Assembly (NCBI GenBank): GCA_008973525.1
Contig: WACJ01000312.1
Span: forward strand, 124,001-188,000
Source of the DNA: Stenopsyche tienmushanensis
Lineage: Eukaryota > Arthropoda > Insecta > Trichoptera > Stenopsychidae
Direction: 5' to 3'
DNA length: 64,000 nt
Both the position numbers and the translations under genes were made by a program. The notes under the pieces were generated by a model. It was not told the DNA's origin, did not search any database, and saw only the letters and a list, made by a program, of their open reading frames with translations. Shown in pieces: positions 9,590 through 21,730 of the stretch. Position 1 is the first letter of the stretch; every line of letters begins with the position of its first letter.

Positions 9590-11586
9590 ATGAGACCGTT
9601 ATTGATCATTGTAAGTTTGGCATGATTTGGCATGAACAGTACTTTTTATTTTATCTTCCGATTTATTAAATAAAAAAAATATTTTCAGTGTATTTCAATA
9701 GCACTGGGAATATGCTTGATAAATTCTCCAGGTAGAGCCTATCGAGTGCCAAAATTACCAGTGAGTAATACATTACAATTACATAATCGACTCTTGAAAA
9801 ATAAGGCTTTTATGTATCGAAATTAAAATGATATAAAACGTAAGAAAATTGTATTTATTATAATGTAATTTCAGAAAATACGCATTGCCATAATTGGTGC
9901 CGGTACTGGAGGTCTATCGGCGATTCATCGCGTCGCCGAAGATATTCCAGACGCAGAAGTGGTTGGATTTGAATTAAATTCTGAAGTAGGTGGAACTTGG
10001 GTATACACAGATAATGTGAGCAATAATCAATCTTGGTTTCCATTAACGACTAGCATGTATAAGAGCTTGAGGTACGCATCGATACTATTGGTTTATACTG
10101 AATAATATAGAATTTACATTATAATTTTTGTATATATTTAGAACAAACCTTCCGAAAGAAGTAATGAGCTTTCCCGATTATTTACCACGCGAAGAATTAC
10201 CATCGTTCTTACATAATACACAGTTTTTAGACTATATTAAAAGTTATGCTGATCATTTTGATTTGAGGAAATACATAAAGGTAAGTGAAACATAATTGTC
10301 GGCTAACATAAGTCTTTTATAAATCCAATATAAATAGAATTTTAACAGTTTCAGCATATGGTTACATTGGTGAAACCATTTGAAAATAGATGGAAAGTCA
10401 CATATATGAATCTATTAAACAACGAAGAAAAGACTGAAGAATTTGATTATGTATTTGTATGCAATAGTCGATATACTAAGCCTAATATGCCAGATATAAA
10501 AGGGCCTGATATTTTTAAAGGTTTGCACATTTTAGATTACATTCAATTCATTGAACAGCTCATTCGTTTATTGTATTTAAAACCATTTATAATTATTATT
10601 TAATTAAGGTAGACAAATTCACAGTCGATATTATAGAGTGCCCGATCCGTATAAGAACAAAACTGTGTTATTGATTGGTTATGGATCATCCGGTTTGGAT
10701 ATCTCAGCCGAAAGTAGCGAAGCATGCGAAGAAGGTTATTCTGAGTCATCATTATCCGGGAGAAGTTTTAAGCACATTTCCATCAAATCACTTTCAGAAA
10801 CCAGATTTAAAGGAGTTCACTGAAAACTCTGCAATATTTGAAGACGGCACATCCGAAGATATTGATGAAATTATATACTGCACAGGCAAAATTATTTTTT
10901 GTTGTGAAATAATTTGTATAAATGTTGATGATTTAATGAACATTCTCCATATGTAGGATATGAATATTCAACTCCATTTTTGGATGAAAGTTGCAAGATT
11001 AATGTAGAAAAGAAAAGAATTTATCCTCTCTATCGTCAAATAGTAAATGTTGAATATCCGACTATGTTCTTTATAGGAATGCCTCAAGCAGCTTGTGCTA
11101 TACCGTTGAGAGATATGCAGGTTTGTTATAATTAATATAATGATACTAGATCGGACATATTAAATAGTTAATGAACGTTTGAAATATTTCAGGCTAGATA
11201 TGCTGTTGCATATATGAAGAGAGATTTTGAATTTCCATCCAAGGAAGACATGCTGAAACAAATAGACGATGAATATGCACGAAAGGATAAAATAATTGAA
11301 AAGGGAATGGACGGTTTTCATGATTTGGGAGAATTTGAGGTGATTCTTGTCGCATTTCCTAATGTGTAATTCGATTTCTGAATATTTAATCTTATTGTAT
11401 TCATATTTTCAGCCGTATTATTACTCTGAAATGGCAGCAGAGTCGGGAATAGTACCGATGCCACCCGTTTTATATTCCATAAGAATGGCCGCAACGATTG
11501 CTAGACGAAATATTTTCACGCTTAGGAATTACAAATATGAACGAATCGACGATATACATTTCAAAAAAACTTATGAAAACCCATAA
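9590..11586 (+). CDS. Flavin-containing monooxygenase, copy 2 (one frameshift)
   Basis: Secreted or lumenal FMO of the insect senecionine N-oxygenase-like type. It N- or S-oxygenates substrates with FAD and NADPH. Nine exons: 9590-9610, 9689-9760, 9875-10071, 10142-10280, 10355-10520, 10609-10885, 10957-11120, 11193-11339, 11413-11586. Signal peptide MRPLLIICISIALGICLIN, FAD motif IGAGTGG, EVGGTWVY, FMO signature FKG...HSRYYR, NADPH motif IGYGSSGLD and a C-terminal block MPQAACAIPLRDMQ. One extra A at 10711-10713 (GCCGAAAGTAGC against GCCGAAGTAGC in copy 1) breaks the frame just after the NADPH motif; all other exons are open. Ignoring it, the length is 451 residues, normal for the family. 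Intron 6 begins with GC instead of GT in both copies. The single lesion suggests an assembly error or a very young null. Confidence 0.8.
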
Positions 11587-12136
11587 TACAATATATTAAT
11601 AATTTATTGCGACTATTATTTTACAAATATATATTTAATTCAATATTTTTATTTTTTATTTAGCCGTTGACAGTTTGGTCGGCTTAAAGCTGGTCATAAT
11701 TTTTATTGTTAAGATCTTTTGAATTTGGCCGGAAGGCGTCGAACCGTGAGTATTAAAATCGAGAAATAAAGTTTTAAACGTTGAGCGCGTATTTTTGATC
11801 TAGCCACTTGGATGGAGATCGTATGCCTCGTGATTGTCATCAATATCGAAATGCTATTATAGAGAATTTATTATTTTAATTGTGTTCTTATTCCATATTT
11901 TGAGTCCTCCTTTTTATGACAGCGTTAAATGCTTAAACTAAAGCTCGCGAAGTCGGCAAGCACCCCCGATGCTTTATAAAATTTATATTGATAATTATTA
12001 ATTGTTTATTTTAACAACGGACGAAAAAAAAGTTTATTTTGACATTTGGGATATTTTGTAAACACTGGCAACATTATAATATTGCGCTGTGTCTCTATGT
12101 TGTCGCAGGGCTGCGGGGCTCGAAGTCGGGTCCATC
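11587..12136. other. Intergenic between FMO copy 2 and ABHD copy 1
   Basis: 550 bp without coding signal. It presumably holds the FMO 3' end and the ABHD promoter; no clear TATA box is seen. Confidence 0.35.
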
Positions 12137-15100
12137 ATGGCGAAAGAGTGTGAAATTCTCGATCCAGGCAACAGGTATATCCATCACACTACAAAGTTTC
12201 ATTATACATACCCTAATATTAATACCATTTACGAATTTAAACCTGCCAAGTGTCATCTTTTAAATTTATTTTGCGCAATTAACAGCGTACTTCTTATTCG
12301 AATATCATTGTAAATTCTTATTTAAATTATATTTAATATGAACAAAATTGGACGTTAATTAAAAAGGATTTCACCATTGCAAAAATTTCAAAGTAGTAAT
12401 AATACAATGAATTTAATAAGCACACTGTATTTTGTGACAGTTAAATGTGTAATTTTAAAAGGAATATTTTGATTTAATTCTATTGACGTCGTTTGTAATG
12501 CGTTGTATAAAAAGTGACTTATCTTTGAAAACCTTGAACGTGTAATTTTGGATCAATTTCAAGGTATGAATGATTACACATATACATGTGAAGTATATTT
12601 GGCTCACCTTTAAATAAAACACACTTTGTATAAAATTATGCTTCCCTCTGAATATATATAATGAATCTTTTTAGATAATCAAATAATTTTATCTCAATTT
12701 TTGGTACTGGAATGAATTTTTTCTCACATTAGTGTCAATGTATGATTCACATCATTATTTTATTGAAGAGCTTGAATACAGTTATTATGTGAATGATGAT
12801 GCTCTATTTGCCTTATTCGTATGCTTAACCGATTAAATGACGTAAACGTCTGTATAGACATGACTGAGAATCTGTCGTTAGTGTCATCTAGAGATATTTC
12901 CAGGAAATACGGTATGTAATCAGGTTTATATGCAAGAAATTCGAATGTGTATTTATGGATTTGCATTTCATAATATTTTTTACAATATTCACTTTTGAAA
13001 TACGCATAAAATTTAGTATTTATTTGCTTAAAAATATGTCGAACCCTTGGCATAACGTATTTATTAAATTATTGGAGAACCCGCGAAGATCCTCCTTCAT
13101 TGGTGTATGGTAACCAACTTATCTGAGGAAATCTTACTCTATTGGGCTCTGGTAGCCAACTACTCCAACTCCAACACTCCAACCTCACAACAAAATAATA
13201 TCCAGCATTTTCTTTCACCTTTTGTCAGCATAAGGACAATATTTTAATTCTCTTTTTGAAAAGGTCCTTTGATTTTTCACTGAAAAGCTTATCTAAATGC
13301 GTTTTCACTTCTCCAAGATTGTTAAATTTATTACGACGATCTAAAAGGGTAGTAATCCGATGGTGCGAGATTCGATGAATAGATTGGATGAGTTAGAATT
13401 TCCAATCCAAGTTCCTTTATTTTTTCCTGTGTTATTCTTGCAGCATGCGCTTTCATGTTATTGCTTCTTTTTTTTGGTTATTGACCAAAACAATTTTTTT
13501 TTATAAGCTCACTAGTGATTACCCGGGATGCGTTGCAATGCCATGTCTCGCATAACAAACTGCGTACACAAACAATATTTTTATTATGCCTATGTTATTC
13601 CCGCAAGTGTAAACAATAACTTGACAAAATTTTATCGAAATCGGATGAACGGTATGGCAGCACATTAAATACGGACAAACAAACATTGTTTTTTATATAT
13701 TAGATTTCATTCGTTTGAGTAGTTTACAATAAACGATCGCTTTAATGATCTGACCAGGTTTGAGCAATTCGTAATAAATCATACCCAGAGAAGAGATGTA
13801 TGCCGTAGATCAAGCGTCATCTGCGATTTAATTCATGGGGAACCCAAATTCTTTGTTTGTGCAATTTTGCCTTAAGTGTAGATCATGGACACGTTCATTT
13901 TGTAACACTAATATAGGGTTGCGAACATTGTTTTGTTTGTAAACGTGCATTCATTTGCAATTGATGCTTCACACACAATTCAATAAGACTTCACCGTCCA
14001 ATCTAAATATAGCTTGACAAGGAAATCAGGTTAATCTCTACTTACAGCATGCTCTCATTTTGCTTTGTTTTATGATGATTTTTATTTGATTAAAGCGGTG
14101 GATGGTTTCCTAGCTGGACAGGCTGGTGGTCGTCATCATCAATTGTTATGTTGAGAGCAGTAGAAAAGAAAATATTGTCATGTAAGTCAAATAATTCGTT
14201 AATTATGATTATTTTTTGCGCGATAGAGACTCGGCTGAATTATGATTTTGTATCAAATACGCATTGATAGAACAAAGTAACAATTGTAGTTACACATGGA
14301 GTTATGTAATCAGATTAAAAAAGCAAAATTATCATGACTCAATTGTTTGTTAGATAAAAGAAATCATTGAAGCTCAAGGGGCACTTTTACCGTTGTCATT
14401 ATATGTCCTTCTTTGTATTATATATCTAAAATAGATTACCTGAATTTGAAAATTGTAACGCTTTTTATTAAAATGTTTAGCATAGTAATAACAAATTTGC
14501 CGAGTCATTCAAAATACTCACCTAATGGTGCTAATGAAATATTTCAATCCATTATTTAGATAAATTGGTAATGGAATTCTGTTTAAAATTAGCTTTTAAC
14601 AATGCTAAAATTTATGATTCAACGAAAAACGTATTAAGTCGTTATTTTACTGTAATGTAGGTGAAAAACTACGGAAAAGACGGTAGCGATCTTGCAAAAT
14701 TAAAAGCAAGGTTGCCATGTTAAACTGTATATATACTGATAGTCAGATTGGCACACTTTTTAGAATTGAGGTCGACCAAAAGTCTTGGTCGCAGAAAGAC
14801 GTGTTCTTCCCACTGGCTTCATTTTGAGTGAATTTTCAAAAAACATTTTTTTTTTCATCATTTTAACCCTCATTCAAAACACATAGATCATACTATATTC
14901 GAGAATGCGTCATATTCAGGCTAATACAGTGTATATAAATTTTTCGTCTTACACATTGTAAGATTTATCTTATCATCGTGAACTTTGATGTTACCTTGAA
15001 AATTTAATTTTTAAAAAAAATCGTATATTTTGAATGAAAAATTGATAATAAAAAATATTCGACAATAATGCATCGAATTATCTATGAATGTTATTTTTTT

Positions 15101-15397
15101 TACAACTCGGAAGTTTTATTTATCCAAAAATGAATGCTAAAAATCACGACGATTATATAATTTTATTCATATTTTAGCTCTGAAAACATCATATCGTGGA
15201 TGGTTTGTCGATATTGGACCCATTGTTGGCAAGGCTGATAAAATATGGACGATTTCACTTAATGAAGACTCTCCAAAAACACCACTCCTTATGCTTCATG
15301 GACTTGGATCGGGTGTTGCTATGTGGGTATTGAATTTAGATACTTTGGCAGCATCTCGACCCGTATATGCAATTGATTTATTAGGTAAATATTTCTC

Positions 15398-15435
<38 letters not shown>

Positions 15436-18330
15436 TTTAAATAATTAAGACTCTAAACAATAACCACCTAACATTGAACCGTTATTTTTTTCATTTCGGT
15501 TTTCGTTACGGCTCAGTTCTAACCATTTAATTGGTTCGATTACGGTTTATAGTAATATAATTTATTTAAAGAAAGGATATGGACTTGATTGGCTGGAAGA
15601 TTGTGATGATTTGGTTGGGTTGGAGCAACTCAAAATACACTATGCCCAGCTGATTCCACCAAATACAGAGCATGCGCTTGGAACCATAGATATTCCACTT
15701 TGGCATTGATGATGATGCTTGACTGGGTTTAACCCATATTTTTTACGCTTAAGATTATTGTAGTATATCCACTTTTCATCACCAGTCATAATATGATGTA
15801 AAAACCTTTTCTTCAATATAGATGGATCACCATTTAAGATACACACACACAATTGTTATACCGCCATCTGATGGTGAGACGGCAGAAACTTATTCACACA
15901 CCCAATATAAAAATTGGAATAAACTAAAAACATCGATGAAAGTATCAATTCTTTTTTTTTTCAGGTTTTGGTCGTAGCTCTAGACCTGCTTTCAGTACTG
16001 ATGCAAAATTAGCAGAAATGCAATTAGTGAATTCAGTCGAAGAATGGCGAAAGGAAATGAATATAGAACAATTTTATCTACTCGGCCACAGCATGGGAGG
16101 TTTTATTGCTGCGTCATATTCAATGCAACACCCAGAGAGGTATAAATTTATTTAGAAATTTAAGACAGATTTCTCCATAGTATGTATAATAAACATGATT
16201 ATTAGACATTTCCTTTTTGGTCGATGCACCCTCTTCAACGCTTTGACGTACACAGTCGTCAAATCCCGTCATGCGTACTTGCTTTTTGCACCAGATAATT
16301 TTATGTACATCTGCGGGGAGCTGTATGCTTTGTAGAAAGCGACAGACTACAAAGAACATCAACGAAGCGAGGTTTATATTCTCATATTGGATGTGATGGT
16401 GATTTGAGTTTGGAAGTGAACGACTCGTCTAAGGTGATGGAATAGCCCAGAAGTCTGCAATCGAGGACAATCCGATGATGATTATCGAGGAATTATCAAA
16501 AATGATTTACATATCCAGGTTCAATACTGAGAGGACCCTAAAGAAGTTGGACAATATTAAAAAATAAGGTGTTTGGGTCCTACACGGTTGGAAGTTGCAC
16601 CATTTGATTATTATCTACTAGCGAAAACCTGGCATGCGTTGCAATGCCATAAGCGCTTAATAATTATTTGAAAAGAAACGCAGCGCGTGGTTTATTTCTT
16701 CAGATCGCGTGTAGCGCGAGCCGAAGGGGTGGGATTCAAAAGGATAGCGCCAACATGGTGTATCCATACAATATTTTTACTATGTCTATGTTATTACCGC
16801 AAGTGTAAACTGTATGTTGACAAAGTTTTATCACAATCGGATGAACGGTAGGGCAGCGTATTAAATACGGACAAACAAACATTGATTTTTTATATATTAA
16901 AAGACTATGTCTATGTTACTCGCGCAATCATTAGCAATAAGTGGACGAAGTTTTATCGCAATCTGATGAACGATATGGAAGCCCATTACATACGAACATT
17001 TTTAATATTCAGTTTGTTTTTAATATTAATTTTTGTATATTAGAAGATTTGATTAGATTGAGGAATATGCCTGTATAGAAACATTCCGGATACACTGCAG
17101 TACCTGGATAGTCCAAATAGTGCTCTATAACAGTTGTTATATTGCACCAAAAGCTGTCGCATGCTGCTCTGTTTGAAGTTTGTCCACAGCTCTCCCGCAT
17201 ACAAAGACATGCAGTAAGTCAGGAAAAGCTGGTGTTTCATCTTGCTGCATTTGTGGAAGAGCAGATATTAAACTTCTCGAACTAATTGGAGCTATTGCCC
17301 CTCAATATGTGGAAAGGGATGGGCGCCTAACTTTCTATAGCGTTTTTCCTATATCGCGGTCCCTATCTCGACGTTATAGGAGGGTGTTCATTAGATGAAT
17401 TACTGTTCAATATATTATAATTGTACTTATGTTCTAAAAGTATCATTTTTACACAATACAACATAATTTTTGGAAAATGATTCTAATAAAACAATATTTT
17501 ATTTTTTAATTTACAGAGTGAAACATTTGATTTTAGCAGACCCATGGGGCTTCCCGGAAAGGCCGGCGAATGTAGCTGAACGTTACCAATTACCGTTTTG
17601 GGTTCGCGCATTGGGTACAGCTTTACAGCCTTTAAATCCTTTGTGGGCTGTACGCGCTGCCGGTCCATTTGGGCAGTGGATTGTGCAAAAGGCTCGACCT
17701 GATCTCGGAAAGAAATTCACGACAAACGTAGAAGAAGCAGAAGCAATTATTCCGCAGTATATTTATCAATGTAATTCACAAACTCCGAGGTTCTTAATTT
17801 ATTACGTACACGCTTATAAAATGATCGCTAAAAATATTGTTAATGTTATATTTTTGTTTTTATAATATTTTCAGCGGAGAGAGTGCTTTTCACGCCATGA
17901 TGCACGGATTTGGTTGGGCGAAAAATCCGATATTAAAGCGAATGGATACGCTCAGTCCGAATGTTCCCATCACTATGCTCTTTGGATCCCGTTCATGGGT
18001 CGATAATATTACGGGAGATAATATGAAGAATCGACGTCCAAACTCTTTTGTTAACGTGCAGGTTAGTGTGCGCTTTTAATCCGTTATAGAATGTTGTATC
18101 ACTTTTGTGTTGTGCTTTATAGTTTGCTATTTATTCAGATTATTAGCGGTGCCGGACATCATGTCTATTTAGATAAACCTGAAATATTCAATAAGCACGT
18201 TTCGGAAGCTTGTACGTATTCCGACAAGAACGAGTCGGTCCAAATAGCTAAATCTGATGCGACTGAATCAGATCAAGAATGCGATAGAGAAAAGGCTTTA
18301 GGCTCACCTGCTGAAGTCGAAAGAAGCTAA
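12137..18330 (+). CDS. ABHD4/ABHD5 (CGI-58)-type alpha/beta hydrolase, copy 1
   Basis: The family acts on N-acyl phospholipids (ABHD4) or controls triglyceride lipolysis at lipid droplets (ABHD5). Exons: 12137-12174, 14096-14181, 15178-15384, 15965-16139, 17517-17789, 17875-18061, 18139-18330; 385 residues, all GT-AG and all in phase. The short first exon MAKECEILDPGN is joined to a tryptophan-rich segment (GWFPSWTGWWSSSS, about residues 14-28), the region that anchors mammalian ABHD5 to lipid droplets. Then come HGLGSG (oxyanion loop), the nucleophile elbow GHSMGG (Ser about 153), WGFPERP, IRAAGPFG-like block, SRSWVD (acid) and GAGHHVYLD, which holds the catalytic His and the HX4D motif. Mammalian ABHD5 has lost the nucleophile Ser; here it is present, so hydrolase activity is expected. 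The C-terminus has an acidic/Ser-rich tail of about 40 residues. Introns carry mariner and other repeats. Confidence 0.93.
12822..12900. repeat. Decayed copy of the 779-905 TTAA element
   Basis: TTAACCGATTAAATGACGTAAACGTCTGTATAGACATGACTGAGAATC aligns with the left half of 779-905 (CGCAAGCGTCTATAGATGTGATCGAGAAC). The right arm is missing. It lies in intron 1 of ABHD copy 1. Confidence 0.45.
13190..13470 (-). mobile_element. mariner transposase C-terminal relic
   Basis: The minus strand reads HAARITQEKIKELGLEIL, then HPIYSSNLAPSDYYPF, the mariner catalytic block (usual form HPPYSPDLAPSDYHLF), followed by frameshifted sequence toward the C-terminus. It is broken and lies in intron 1 of ABHD copy 1. 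Confidence 0.75.
13509..13702 (+). repeat. Interspersed repeat A, forward copy
   Basis: Same family as 9060-9248 (reverse), 16616-16900 and 47091-47381; complete at the TATATATTAG end. No coding capacity. Confidence 0.6.
15403..15434. repeat. (TA)n microsatellite
   Basis: About 15 TA units in intron 3 of ABHD copy 1. Confidence 0.9.
15640..15860 (-). mobile_element. mariner transposase relic, central DDE part
   Basis: The minus strand reads FLHHIMTGDEKWIYYNNLKR, the mariner block around the first catalytic Asp (TGDEKWI), and ends in a VFGGISW-like segment. It is truncated at both ends, within intron 3 of ABHD copy 1. Confidence 0.8.
16240..16277 (+). repeat. piggyBac-type element end fragment
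   Basis: CTTTGACGTACACAGTCGTC followed by AAATCCCGTCATGCG matches, in reverse, the TTAA-bounded end at 25937-25979. The TTAA itself has decayed here. Confidence 0.45.
16455..16600 (+). mobile_element. mariner transposase N-terminal relic
   Basis: Reads IEDNPMMIIEELSKMIYISR, then TLKKLDNIKK, stop, GVWVLH, matching the mariner helix-turn-helix linker (consensus IEELA..., TLKKLGYTKKLGVWVPH). In intron 4 of ABHD copy 1. Confidence 0.65.
16616..17041 (+). repeat. Interspersed repeat A, longest copy plus partial second copy
   Basis: 16616-16900 carries extra 5' sequence (AAGCGCTTAATAATTATTTG, GAAACGCAGCGCGTGGTTTA) shared with 47091-47381. 16901-17041 is a second partial unit beginning at CTATGTCTATGTTACTCGCG. 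In intron 4 of ABHD copy 1. Confidence 0.55.
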
Positions 18331-18510
18331 CAATAATATCACGCTTTGATTAATGGATTTGTTTCGGTGATTTTTTTTATTGTACTTTATGTTAATTTTA
18401 TTCCTGAAAGTTAGCCTATTTACGCACATTGTTCACGATGATAAGGCAGCAATTATTTATATCATATATGTTGATCAATTTAATGTTACATATGCGATTT
18501 GTGCTTTGTA

Positions 18511-20070
18511 TTAACCTTTCCCTGCCGATGGTGAGAATAGTCGGCAGTGACTCTTTAAATGGGAATATCTATATGAAATATAATAGATACGGGGCTCCGA
18601 ATTTTTGTACACCTCCGTAATATAATTACGAATCACATCAAAGTATTATAGTGTATAAATATTCATCTGCAGCGACGGAATTAAATAATTTGTCGGTAAA
18701 TCGGGAATTTTGTTAGTTTTACTGCGTATCAACAGAATGGAATTTTATCAGTCACATTGATTACGTCCTTGATGTGCGGATTATCTCCAAAGTACAGTGT
18801 TTCTTCATTTTTTACTCAATATTCTTAGTTCTCCTAATACTTATTTGGTATTTTAGCGTGGAGGCATAAAATAAATAATTAAACCAGGGGTGGCCAACCC
18901 ACGGGCCGTCTTGAATATTTTTTCGGCCCGCGAGATTCATCACACTTTTAGAATACATATTTATTTTATAATGGCTAAAGTAATCGTAATTGAAAAGTAA
19001 TTATGCTTACATTTAGGGGCAATTGTCCATTTCAGGTTTACATGAAATCCACACCTGGAAAATATGGTATAAAAATTTGGGTAGCAGCTGACTCTTCCAC
19101 GGCATATATATTGAATTTACAAATATATTCCGGATTGGTTGATAATCGGAGAGAAATCGGTCAGGGATCTCGAGTGGTCATGGATATGGTTCGACCACAA
19201 TACGGCACCAATAGGGGAGTAACGACAGATAATTTTTTTACATCGGTGCCATTATCAGCTAAATTATTAGAAAAAAAATTGACCCTGACCGGTACTCTCA
19301 GGAAAAATAAAAAAGAGATACCCAAAGAATTTTTGCCAGATAAAAAACGTGAGGTATACAGTAGTATTTTTGGCTTCACGCCTACCACAGTTCTTGTGTC
19401 ATACGTGCCACAAAAAAAGGCGGTGATACTCCTTACTACACAATTTCATAATGGAGAAATAAATGAAAGTAACAATAAAAAACCGAACATTATTTTACAC
19501 TATAATAAAACCAAAGGTGCGGTGAACACAGGGGACAAGATGACGGCAGAGTATTCGTGCGTGAGATCAACGAGAAGATGGCCTTTTCGCATCTTCATGG
19601 AGATTATAGATATTGCAGCACTAAATGCATACTTACTATGGACTCCTGGAAGTATCCTGAGTGGAAGAAAAGTGATAGAGGTCGCCGAAAATGCTTTATC
19701 AGAGAGCTCAGTTTGGATTTGGTCAAACCTAACATTATGAAAAGAAAAAATAATGCGTTTAAACTTTATAAACCACAACAAGCCGCTATTGACATTGCAA
19801 TGTCCCATTACCAAAAAGTATCACCTGACACGGCTATAATAAATATTACAAGCAATTCTCAGGACGGTGTATCAACATCAACAGCTTCCCGAACGTTGGC
19901 AAGAGCTTGCAAGTTTTGCTCTTCTCCAACAAAAAAAAAAGGAGCACGCTAGTTTGCAGTATTTGTAAAAAACCTGTTTGCACGACACACAGAAAAACAT
20001 TTTGTTCTGATTGTGAGAGAATGAACGCAAAAAAGATATTTCGTTTAATTTATATTTTTCAAATTTAATT
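18511..20070 (+). pseudogene. piggyBac transposable element, broken
   Basis: A TTAA-headed end (TTAACCTTTCCCTGCCGATG) at 18511 carries a small hairpin, CTGCCGA...TCGGCAG. The transposase frame from 19003 shows the piggyBac DDE fold: KYGIKIWVAADS, GQGSRVVMDM (usually GLGxxVV), TTDNFFTSVPLS (second catalytic Asp), LTLTGTLRKNKKEIP and MTAEYSCVRSTRRWPF (third acidic position region, usual form VDQM...TRRWP). A frame change near 19640 continues into KKSDRGRRKCFIRELSLDLV. A second one in the A-run at 19930-19940 leads to the C-terminal Cys/His cross-brace CSICKKPVCTTHRKTFCSDC. The N-terminal third is missing and no matching right end is seen. It lies between the two ABHD genes. Confidence 0.88.
18884..18950. 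repeat. hAT-like terminal repeat fragment
   Basis: CAGGGGTGGCCAACCCACGG followed by GCCGTCTTGAATATTTTTTC resembles hAT element ends (CAGGGGTxGGCAACC...). No partner end was found. It is nested inside the piggyBac relic. Confidence 0.4.
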
Positions 20071-20089
20071 TAATTTTTTAACATTTTAT

Positions 20090-20215
20090 TATGTATTTTA
20101 TTATTTCTTTTTTGTGTGTGTGTATTTTATTACTTCTTTTTTGTGTGTGTATTTTATTACTTTTTAGTGTATATTTTATTACTTCTTTTTTGTGTGTGTA
20201 TTTTATTTTTATATT
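20090..20215. repeat. Degenerate minisatellite
   Basis: About four copies of a unit near 30 bp built on TATTTTATTACTTCTTTTTT followed by GTGTGTG, directly after the piggyBac coding remains. Confidence 0.75.
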
Positions 20216-20771
20216 ATTACGTACTATGGAAAAGCTGCTTATAAAATAAAGAAATAAATATGGGCAATGTCAGTTACATTATATTTTTACATATTTGTGG
20301 TATTTATACGCATTGTCTTTTTATTCAATGAAAAATATGATCAAATGATTGGAAAGCACCGATCTAATCTACACGTGGCGTTTGTTTGGTACTCCCAGCT
20401 CGCATTCAGTAGCATGCAAGTCGTCTTCTGCGATGGGCCTGTCGGCTATTTACGATGTTTTTTCTCGTTTTCAGACACTTTTCAGAGCTAACATTACAAA
20501 AATTGTTACATTTCAACCTCAAATATAGTCAATAAAAAGAAGAAAACAAGGCGGAAGCTCTATTTAATTATGGCTACCGATGATATTTTTATTAACATAA
20601 CAGGTACTTTAAATTTTTCTGGTACACTATAACATTTCTTTTGTGGGAATTGTTATTTGATATTTGGTCGCAAAATTGTGTATATTGTTGTTTTAAAAAA
20701 AATCTGATTTATATTTATTTTTTCTTCGATCAAATGTTATTTCAATTGTTGGTTTATTTGGTGTATACACG

Positions 20772-21260
20772 TTAAGGGAGGTTTCTGTCTTGTTGGACCT
20801 AGAAGTGATCGGATCAAATTGGAAAATATAAAAATAGCGAGCGATCGAAGAAAAGTGTATCAACATTTTTTGTTCATTAAATAAAAACGTTTGAATATTT
20901 TTGAATAATTTTAGGTCAAACGATGAAGACGTTTGTTTTACACGTGCCTGCCAAATTTCACAAAGAATGCTTCGATAATTGGTTTCGAATCTGTCGAGCA
21001 TTTGTGATCGAAAAATGCCCAAACAGCATTTTGCCAAACTGTAGTCATAAATCAATTTATTCGTCAATTTTTTACACCTTTCGTCTTCTTCCTGAATTTT
21101 AATCTTGATGTGCACTCTTTCTTTGTCACGATTAATTCATCCCCATGCGGTTGGATTTCCACGCGTGATTTGAAGGTTTGCGAAGGTTGCGAATTTTATT
21201 CATATTGATACACAAAAAAAGGAAAATTTTTTGAACCAAAAGGGTAGAAACCTCCCTTAA
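20772..21260. repeat. 489-bp TTAA element with inverted ends
   Basis: Left end TTAAGGGAGGTTTCT at 20772 and exact reverse complement AGAAACCTCCCTTAA ending at 21260. TTAA on both sides fits a non-autonomous piggyBac-type element. The interior is AT-rich and not recognisably coding. Confidence 0.6.
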
Positions 21261-21489
21261 ATCACATTGAGAACTGAACACAAGTAATTGAATCTTGTAG
21301 TAGTTAGACTACAATTTCTCATAATCAAATAGTTTTAGATTTTATATGAATTTTCTGAATGTAATTTTTAAAAAAATTATTAATGTACTGCCGATTTGTT
21401 TTGTTTTGTGATTTTTATTTATTAGGAGGACCGAAAAGTAATCAAATTTTTTTTGCTGGTGAAAAATTATTAAAAAAGTCTTAAATATT

Positions 21490-21730
21490 ATGGCGTGTAG
21501 CCCATTTCACACGGAGGCACTCTCAGGGCGGCTCTCTGCTCCTATGTGCTTGTCGGGATGTCCACGTTAGCGCATGGTAGCTGAACGGATGGATGGGGAT
21601 GGACGAGCGTCAGACAAAATTACTCTTCTCTAGGCAACTTTTAATTCAGCACGAGAGATAGAGCTTTGGCTGCGAGAAGGACGTCCTCCCACAGCCAAGG
21701 CCAATTGACGACTCTTCTCGACTCATCGTC
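21490..21730 (+). repeat. Interspersed repeat C
   Basis: Shares GGGCGGCTC, TGCTxGTCGGGATGxCC, GGATGGACGxGCGTC, a purine-rich GAGAGA zone and CCCxCAGCCAAGGCCAA with copies at 50795-51110, 57995-58400 and, reversed, 54850-55055 and 61280-61640. Confidence 0.6.

Noticed and set aside
20693..21115. 140-residue open frame on the minus strand
   Set aside because: Lies mostly inside the 489-bp TTAA element and runs past its end; AT-driven composition (Lys, Phe, Ile), no family match, no splice or promoter signal.
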